Source: Siphonodentalium dalli (Eukaryota; Mollusca; Scaphopoda; Gadilida; Siphonodentaliidae). From it: a stretch of 64,000 nt of DNA. The translations under genes were made by a program, and so were the position numbers. Below are positions 57,055 to 64,000 of this stretch, piece by piece (within the stretch, counting starts at the first letter, position 1; every line of letters begins with the position of its first letter). The stretch covers positions 104,057,319 through 104,121,318 of the forward strand of contig CP136066.1 of the NCBI GenBank assembly GCA_032622095.1, in the 5' to 3' direction. The notes beneath the pieces are model-generated. The model saw nothing but the letters and a program-made list of their open reading frames with translations, was not told where the DNA came from and ran no database searches.

Positions 57055-59630
57055 ATTTACACAGTCAAAGATCTGGGCATAGTAAAAACATGTTGTAATC
57101 AGATAAGAGATGACCATATATACCAGTATATATTTCAGAAATAATCAATTCTTCCAAAATGACACCTCATCTCACAAAAAGATTTAGGAAATGATGGAAT
57201 CATCACTATTCAATCAATAGTAGAATGCGCCTTTGTCAGTCCCACGTTAGTTTTGATTGGCCATGATAGTTGCAGCACCTGCAGGTTGAAGAAGATGAGG
57301 GTCTATAATTTCACTAACATAATTCTTCATAATAGCTAATAGCCCTCATAGCTTACCATTTTGAAGATATTTTCATTTTCAATACCACCCCAGGTTAAGT
57401 GGTCCTGCTAATTTTATATCATGCTGATGGGTACTACTGGATTGCTATGATGTGTGTAGGTCAAAGCGATTCTGTTAAGAAAGAGTACCATCATTTTACC
57501 TAAAGTTGGTTATTTTTGCATTGTTTGGCTAATCCGAGCAATTTGTGCAAAAGTCAGTGTCTGTATAAACATTCAAGAACATATATATTTCAAAATATTT
57601 AATGTGTACGCTGATGTTTGGTAAACAACAGGAATAGTAATCTCAATTATGGCCAGTTTGTAAAAACCAGCAGCCATTATTAAAATATTTCACAATATAC
57701 ATGTTTTTTAATGTTTTCTACACAGAGTGGCTTATCCTCAATTTGTTCAGATCGCTTTGCTCTACCTGAGTATCATACCAAATTTATTAGCGTCACCACT
57801 AAACTTGGGATGAATACTGCCAAATGAATATATTGTGATATATAGGTCAGTGGAAAATAATGGTTGAGCTTTTTCTAAGTATAATTCTAGTAAAACCTAC
57901 ACAATACCGTCTTGGTTTAATAAGAGTCATGTTTATATAGGAGTATGGATATGCAGTCCACCAGTCTCATGAAAATTAATAGTAACTTTCCTCAAACATA
58001 GAATATAACCCGACAATCATAGTGTTAGAATGTTGCATATGTATATGTAGGCATGGTCATAGCATGTTTTTTGAAATACTGCAGAGTGCAGACCATAAAT
58101 TTCACTAAAATATACATGTAGTTACTGCATGTACACAACACACCTAAAGTGACTGACACACATACATGTACCTGCAGGGTTCACAATATTTGACATGTAA
58201 AGTATATATCTCCTGTGCCTATAACATCAAACCAAACGGTTTACAGTACTTTTACTGACATTTTTGGAGTGGCACATATACATACATAAAAAAAATCAAA
58301 GTCAATTTAAAGGGACGAAATGAAAAATAAAATTGTGCAACTATAATGGAGATCTATATTGCATTACAACATCCACGAATCTACAAAAACATCTGACAAA
58401 ATATGGTGGATGGCTATTTGTGATTAGTCATCGACTTCCATGTCGTTTATGTGTTTTTTTCTCATGGCCAGTCTCGTATCATAACACAAAGTTTTGCTGG
58501 GTCAGCAAACCATTTTCAAATGGGCTGTACTTTATAAAATGTATCAGCATTAAATAGTCATTGGAAATGTGATCATTTTTCCTTGATAAGTTGAAACATG
58601 AGGGAGTATTGCATAGCATGGCTACCTGTATAATGTAGATTTGTATGGATTTATATCTGCATATCAACTGATGCTTGTATTTTTCTTCTAACTCACTCTG
58701 AACTCACAACGCAACAGGATTGCATTCGGAATTTCAAGCCCATAAAGCTAGACACTTTAGAATCAAGCTTGCCAAATAAGTTTCCATGACCTCATATGAA
58801 CTCACTCAGTTGAACACAAGGAACGATTGTCAAGTTGGAAGATATTCTGTATGTATGGAAGCCCTTTATTTTTAATGTGTGGATTTATTATAACTGGACT
58901 AAAGCCCTTATAAAATAATCTGAAGGATTATTTTCAGTCTTTATTACTGGATATCACACCAATAACCAATAGACATGCATTTGTTAGTTTTGAACAGGAC
59001 AATATATTTTAATATTACTGCAACTGCATCTTTCTTATGACTTGTTTTCTTACAAACTCCCAAATTTGAACCAGAAACAATTTAGGGCAAATATACATCT
59101 ACGTGTACATATACATATATCAGGATATAAATATAGGCAATCATGCCAGGCTAGCCAATATTTGTTCTAAAATAAGGTACGTGTTAGGGAAATTGTAGAA
59201 CATTTATACAAAATGGTGGTGCAGCCAATCAAAATTGCTGTGGGACTGAAAAGACACAACCTGCTCGACTACCGAATCATACTGATTGATCGAATTGTAG
59301 TAACTCAACATTTACTAAACCTACTTGTGGGCTGAGTATAATTCAATTCAACATTAGAATACCATAAAAACATCCTGTTCTCCCATAAGTTTAAAGAAAA
59401 TAACACATTGAACTCATTTACTAGTATATTGATAATGAGATATATGTCATTCCATTTATAACCATTTTGGCAGCCATCTCACATCAAAGGCAATGAAATC
59501 TAGATAACAAAAGATGAACTACATCCAATTATATCACCAGGTAACCTTTTTTGCAGGAGATTTAGATTACTGATCAAATACCCTATAATTGATTATTTCC
59601 TCAACATCATTGTTATTGGGGAAATGTCTG
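57055..59630. other. Unassigned AT-rich sequence
   Basis: 2.6 kb between the CR1 remnant and the right inverted repeat. No ORF with domain resemblance, no RNA gene, no repeat structure recognised. Confidence 0.5.
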
Positions 59631-59672
59631 TTTTTTTCATTCTACGACCAATATATTCCATCCAAAAATCTT

Positions 59673-60151
59673 ATTTTCAGGATCAAGAGCTCCTTGAATG
59701 TCAATCCCATCCAATAATGGTACAGCACATATCAGAATTGATACATGTATGTGGCACCGATGGATATAGGTCAATAAAATTCTAATTGGGGGCTCAACTT
59801 TGAGATAAATGTGCTGAACCCCAAAATTTGGGTTCAGACCCTTAAAAATGGAAATGTTTGGGTTTTTGGCAATTATCTTAAAAACCATTTTTGGATATGA
59901 AAATTATAACTGACCCCCCATAATGTGGCCATTCCGCACATTTTGAGTGGTCAGACAACCTCCTATGTCCAACGGTTCTGGAGATATAGTCACGTCGGAT
60001 GGTAGTACTTCGCGCAAAAAGGGCGTGGCCATTTCGCCCTCAATGGGAAATGTGTTACCAACCAAATATTGTTCCTGGACCTTCAATTGGTGGATTCATG
60101 AAGAGTTTAGCTCTGGACATACAAGTGCATACAAAACCACCATGAGCTACT
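59673..60151 (-). repeat. Inverted repeat pair, right copy
   Basis: Reverse complement of 53970-54451 with moderate divergence. The minus strand keeps an open frame KVQEQYLVGNTFPIEGEMAT...PSDVTISPEPLDIGGCLTTQ, and nearer its 3' side VPLLDGIDIQGALDPEN. The left copy has the corresponding PSEVTISPEPLDVGG and VPLSDGIDLQGALDPEN. Whether this is coding is unresolved. Confidence 0.85.
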
Positions 60152-60291
60152 CTAGTAACAAGAAAATACTGATTATCTTTGACAAAAAAATAATATATTA
60201 AAATAGACGTCGTATGGTTCATTAGTAATTGTTCCCATATACTTGTATTCTGAACGGCGAGTAGTACGTTACTATTTAACTGCTCCTTTTT

Positions 60292-60400
60292 TAAATTCAA
60301 GAAATATTTATTGCCACAAAAGTTACAAGGGCTTGGGACACAAGTTATAACAACTTAATGCAGCCCCTTTCCCAACAATATTTAAACAACTGTTTACTTG
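60292..60400 (-). mobile_element. LINE 3' end
   Basis: The minus-strand sequence aaggggctgcattaagttgt...tataacttgtgtcccaagcc...gcaataaatatttctt resembles the 3' UTR of the LINE at 42.5 kb (ggggctatctaagttgtata, acttgtgccccaatccc, aataaaatatg). Sequence upstream (60400-60760) has no recognisable RT. Confidence 0.5.
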
Positions 60401-60759
60401 AGTAAAGCCCATTAAATTGATAGCAGACCACCTGCAGACAGTATCATTGACATTTTTGAAGCGCGGGATGTTGGTGGGAGTTGATCGTGTTAAGTTCTCT
60501 TGAATGACGTCTTAGAACTATCGGTCGTTCCAAAGGCAGGTATTCTTGAGATGCCGAGTAATAGACTATTCGAATGTATACTTACATAACTTATAGAAAG
60601 TTTTAATATTGATAGAAATATACATACTAAGGGTAAAAACCCAGGTAAAACAATCGAACAAACCTTCGGGGTAGATAAACCAGAGAGACATAGGTAGGTT
60701 TTTGAACTTATTATCTGAGCACCTGCCAACAATGAATGAAATTCCTTCTGCATCTTTTG

Positions 60760-61070
60760 TCTCCCAGTCGTTTGGCTAAAGGGCTAATTCCGTCTGCACG
60801 TGTGTCATATTTTGTCTATCAGTCGTCTGCTTTTATTTCCTGAACATTGCTCCAAATGAATAATAAACCATTCAAATGTACACTGTCATAACCGAATGGG
60901 AACATCCATATTGTAACGAAAGGGTTAAGCTAGATCAAAGTAGTACAACAGTGCACGTGTCATTCTGTGGCGTGATGCTTCCAAGAGTGCCTAATCTGAC
61001 ATGCCGCCCATCGGTTTCCATTATCCCTTTCATGACGGGAGCTGCGCTGTCGCAACACTAAAGACCATGT
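60760..61070. other. Unassigned sequence
   Basis: Nothing recognised. Confidence 0.5.
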
Positions 61071-61071
61071 A

Positions 61072-61399
61072 CCAATGCATTCTCTTATATATGCGAGTCG
61101 ACCATAGGTCGCCTCGCATATGTAAGAGAATGCATTGGCCTGACAATTTTTTTTAATCATGTTTTCTTACATTCTCTAACAAATTTTATAATTTTTTTTA
61201 AATAATTTTCTCTTACATTCTATAACAATTTATATCATTTTGTATTATATTCCTTAACAATTTTATAATTTTTTCTTACATTCTTTAACAATTTTTAATC
61301 ATTTTTTATAATTTTTTCTTACATTCTTTAAACAATAATATAAAAATATTGTTAGGCCAATGTATTATCTTATATATAAGGGAATGCATTGCAACAGGG
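61072..61399. mobile_element. MITE-B, second copy with one collapsed terminal palindrome
   Basis: The left terminus is the same 69-bp palindrome (ccaatgcattctcttatata...gcattgg, 61072-61139). The right terminus (61356-61391) keeps only the outer arms: ccaatgtattatcttatata runs straight into taagggaatgcattg, so the core is deleted, and caggg remains of the outer cacaggg. The interior has several tandem-like units with ttttcttacattcttt and aacaattttta words. Confidence 0.8.
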
Positions 61400-61401
61400 T
61401 T

Positions 61402-61880
61402 TTCGCAAAACATCAGGAAGCTCCCGTCACCAAAGGGTTAACGTCAAAACAGTTTGTGCTGTGGAATGTGTGAAGCTAACTCATATGCATCTCGTGATTT
61501 ATAGAGTTACGCCTCTTTGATATACGCTCACGAAATGCTACATAAAACATAATTCAGTCCCCTCGCTACGCTGGTTTGGCCACAACAACCACGTATATAA
61601 ACGTAATTAAATGTCCCGTTTTTTATTTACAAGTTTTGTCAGTTATCATTCATTCTGATATGATCTATAGCCAATGATCAAATGATTGTGGGCATTTGGG
61701 TTTCATATAATTAATGCAGAATAAAGTAAAAAATCTGAGATTTTCTCAGATTATGTGTACCCGGACCATCTTGCACATTTCTGGTTCATGGTTTTTGCAA
61801 CCAGAATAAAATGTTTTGATTACCAATACATTATATAAATGCACTATTCCTTTTTTCGTTAATGAACTCCAGACGCATTG
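61402..61880. other. Unassigned AT-rich sequence
   Basis: Contains a small hairpin (aaatctgagattttctcagatt, about 61731-61752). No gene. Confidence 0.5.
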
Positions 61881-62794
61881 TCTATTATATATTTTGGAAG
61901 ATCTGTTTGTTTGTGTGTTTGTGTGTAATCGATGGACTCGAAAATGGCCCAGCCGATTTCGATGAAACTTGGTATGTGGGGGTATTTTCGGGTCAGGACT
62001 AACATAGGCCTATTAATTTGTCCGTGCGAGGTCAACTTTTCACGTGCCGAGGTCAAATCTGTTTTTACGCCGTTTTGCGCTAATATATTTCAGTTCGGTG
62101 CTTACAAATCGATTCGAAACAGCGCGAATAATAACATGCCAGTCATAATAATGACACTATGAGAATCTTTCGTGTTTCCTCTTTCCAACGATATATAATA
62201 TGTATGTATCCGTTTTAGTTATCTGCCTCAATTATTAAGAAGAAGTGGTACGATCTTCTATCAGGGTAAAAACAATGCGTAACTTCTATGACGTCGTTAG
62301 AGGTCATAAAGTTAGATCACGTTAACTCTTAACCGGCCGATGCATTTGACTGTTTCAGACGTCTTGGCGATATCTCGGGCACCGATGGTAATTTATCTTT
62401 ACGTTGAAACTTGATAATTAATGAGCGTGTGTATATGAGGCGCGTTTATATACTTCAGTGGAAATCAAATCGGGTTAAACTGGCGGATTTTTACGGACGA
62501 AATTTGATGCATAGGGTATCTCGGTATCCGCTGGGCCGATTTCCCGGTATCCGCTGGGCCGATTTCCACCATTTTTGGGGTGTTGGTGTTTGACCCCACC
62601 TGACCTTGACCTTCAAAATGGTCAATTCAAGGTCAAATCGGGTAAAACCGGATGGATTTCGACGGGTACTTTTGTCGGGTACTTTTGTTCGGGCACTGTG
62701 TTTTGGACGGGTCAAATCGTGACCCCACTTGACCTTGGCCTTCAAAATAGACAATTCAAGGTCAAAGCCCGGACGAAGTCGGGTCACCTTCTAG
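61881..62794 (+). mobile_element. Helitron-like element D (non-autonomous)
   Basis: Starts TCTATTATATATTTTGGAAG and ends with a hairpin cccggacgaagtcggg (62768-62783) followed by CTAG (62791-62794). The first part shares cgatttcgatgaaacttggt and gactaacataggcc with element A. The last 330 bp hold two units with ttggacgggtcaaatcgtga, tgaccttgaccttcaaaa and caattcaaggtcaa, shared with element B, and a small duplication (gggccgatttcc...). No coding capacity. Confidence 0.7.
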
Positions 62795-63229
62795 TACCAT
62801 ATAACCAAACACAAATTAGTTGTTGCCTTGTTTACGTGTGCCTGCATGTTCGGTAGATATAAGGGTCATTTGCCTCAGTTATGTGCGACACATATGCGAA
62901 CAATTGCGATGTTTCGCAAACTTACAGTTAGGGCAATACGTCATCAAGTTATGCGCAGGGTCGCGGTTGATAGAGAAGTTTGGCAAAACTCACGAATAAA
63001 GTTACGATTAGGTTTAGGGTACTGCGCCTTATGTTTAGGGTTTTACCGTCATCAACTTGTGTGCTCGTTCTAACTGTTTCCGCGAAGCCCTAATCGAAAT
63101 AACGGATAGGGTTTCAATTGCTTTGATTTGTTCCAAACACTTCTTTTAAATATATTTTATATATACAGACACTCAGTCAACAAGGTGTGTTGTATCATAC
63201 ACACATCATCTATGAAACATGTAGACAGC
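62795..63229. other. Unassigned sequence
   Basis: The open frame at 62828-63073 shows no domain. Nothing supported. Confidence 0.45.
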
Positions 63230-63814
63230 TATCATAAATTATATTGTTCAAAATTACATTGTAAGTTGCAAAGACTGCTCATGTGGAAACGTAGAAGAAA
63301 ATACCTTCTATTATTTCTTTGATTGCTACCTACATTCGATCCCAAGAATTCGCATATTAAATAAATTTCTTCCTTATAATATTTACTCACTAAAAATTAT
63401 GCTATTTGGAGGCCCTGCTCTACCCGATTGCAACACTGAAATTTTTTCTTAGCTGTACAATCATTCATCCGTGAGACAAAACTAGATTCTATTGACTAAG
63501 TCTAGCAAACACATATACAAGCCAGCAAATGACTCAAACAAACACGACTTTCAAGTAATTCATATATAAACACAAGACTGACTCGGGGGAGGGAAACGAC
63601 CGGTGATATGTACATGTGTATATGTTCAACTTGCTTTTGGTAGTCATGTTGCAATGCCATTATTCTTGATTTATTTTTCAGTGTAATAACAAACGGGAGA
63701 TGAGGTACCCATAAGTGAGTCAGCACTTGTCCCCCAATCCCATTGTCTATAAAACTGTATGTATCATTTCCTATGTGTTGTTGAATTTAGACAAATAAAT
63801 ATGTTTAAACTAAA
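63230..63814 (+). pseudogene. LINE RT C-terminus and 3' UTR
   Basis: Plus-strand translation gives CKDCSCGNVEENTFYYFFDC, ILNKFLPYNIYSLKIMLFGG and a stop at about 63450, then LYNHSSVRQN. It matches in layout the C-terminal knuckle of the LINE at 42870-46235 (CDCGNEIEDAHHYFFLC...). The following 360 bases are a 3' UTR also present inverted at 10801-11035, ending gacaaataaatatgtttaaa at about 63805. 5'-truncated and stop-containing. Confidence 0.7.
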
Positions 63815-64000
63815 CTATCATCAATCCACCGAATACATTAGGCCATTATTGTGAAAGGTGTGCTTAATATGGTGGATTGTGCGAAGCGAAAATCACAATG
63901 TGCTTGATTAGCCATGCGTTGTCGACTTCAATAATCGCACTCGTCGTTGTCATATTTGCGAAACCAATTTTTAAAGACAAATAGCTAAACGTAGCATAAC

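Noticed and set aside
1-64000. tRNA, rRNA, CRISPR arrays and viral insertions
   Set aside because: I looked by eye for tRNA B-box words, rRNA-like sequence, regularly spaced repeats and viral polymerase or capsid motifs and found none convincing. A tRNAscan-SE or Rfam run would be decisive.

Overview
This is an AT-rich piece of animal nuclear genome. Nothing in it looks bacterial: there are no operons and no ribosome-binding sites. The content is retrotransposon debris, terminal-inverted-repeat (TIR) elements, Helitron-like elements, spliceosomal introns and an snRNA fragment. The LINE repertoire (CR1-like elements with esterase and PHD domains, EN-RT elements with a degenerate 2A-like N-terminus, many 3' tails) and the abundance of tacatgta words fit a marine invertebrate, perhaps a mollusc or other spiralian. 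That placement is inference; species cannot be read from the window.

Layout. 1-11 kb is a field of short inverted-repeat elements: three members of one TIR family, a palindrome-within-palindrome element, a perfect TA-flanked palindrome, a (ACGG)n-bearing repeat and hairpins. 11-29 kb is mostly unrecognised AT-rich sequence. It holds a decayed coding block at 15.0-15.6 kb, a Mutator-like miniature element with a 9-bp target duplication at 19.2 kb, an endonuclease fragment interrupted by another LINE 3' end at 22.7-23.3 kb, and a LINE C-terminal scrap at 25.4 kb. 29.3-31.9 kb is a decayed EN+RT LINE on the minus strand. 32.2-33.9 kb is a long-TIR element enclosing a small, once-frameshifted protein gene. 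34.3-36.6 kb is the remains of a spliced gene with an N-terminal Cys2...Cys2 domain and a DUF6589-like exon. 36.7-38.6 kb is the 5' half of a CR1-like retrotransposon (esterase, 2A-like motif, PHD finger, start of endonuclease).

39.4-41.3 kb holds three abutting Helitron-like elements, the first containing a U2 snRNA 5' domain; a fourth lies at 61.9-62.8 kb. 42.5-46.5 kb is the best-preserved gene: a LINE with an uninterrupted 1121-codon EN-RT ORF and all recognisable catalytic residues. Three 3'-end relatives of it lie at 10.8, 60.3 and 63.2 kb. 47.6-51.4 kb holds a second palindrome and two recent direct duplications. 51.5-53.2 kb is compositionally distinct (C/G-rich) and carries an RT C-terminus followed by an ORF1-like coding region. 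54-60.2 kb is a CR1 pseudogene and unique sequence between two 480-bp inverted copies of one repeat.

No tRNA, rRNA, CRISPR array or clearly intact host gene was found. The window is best read as a strongly repeat-invaded intergenic or intronic region.
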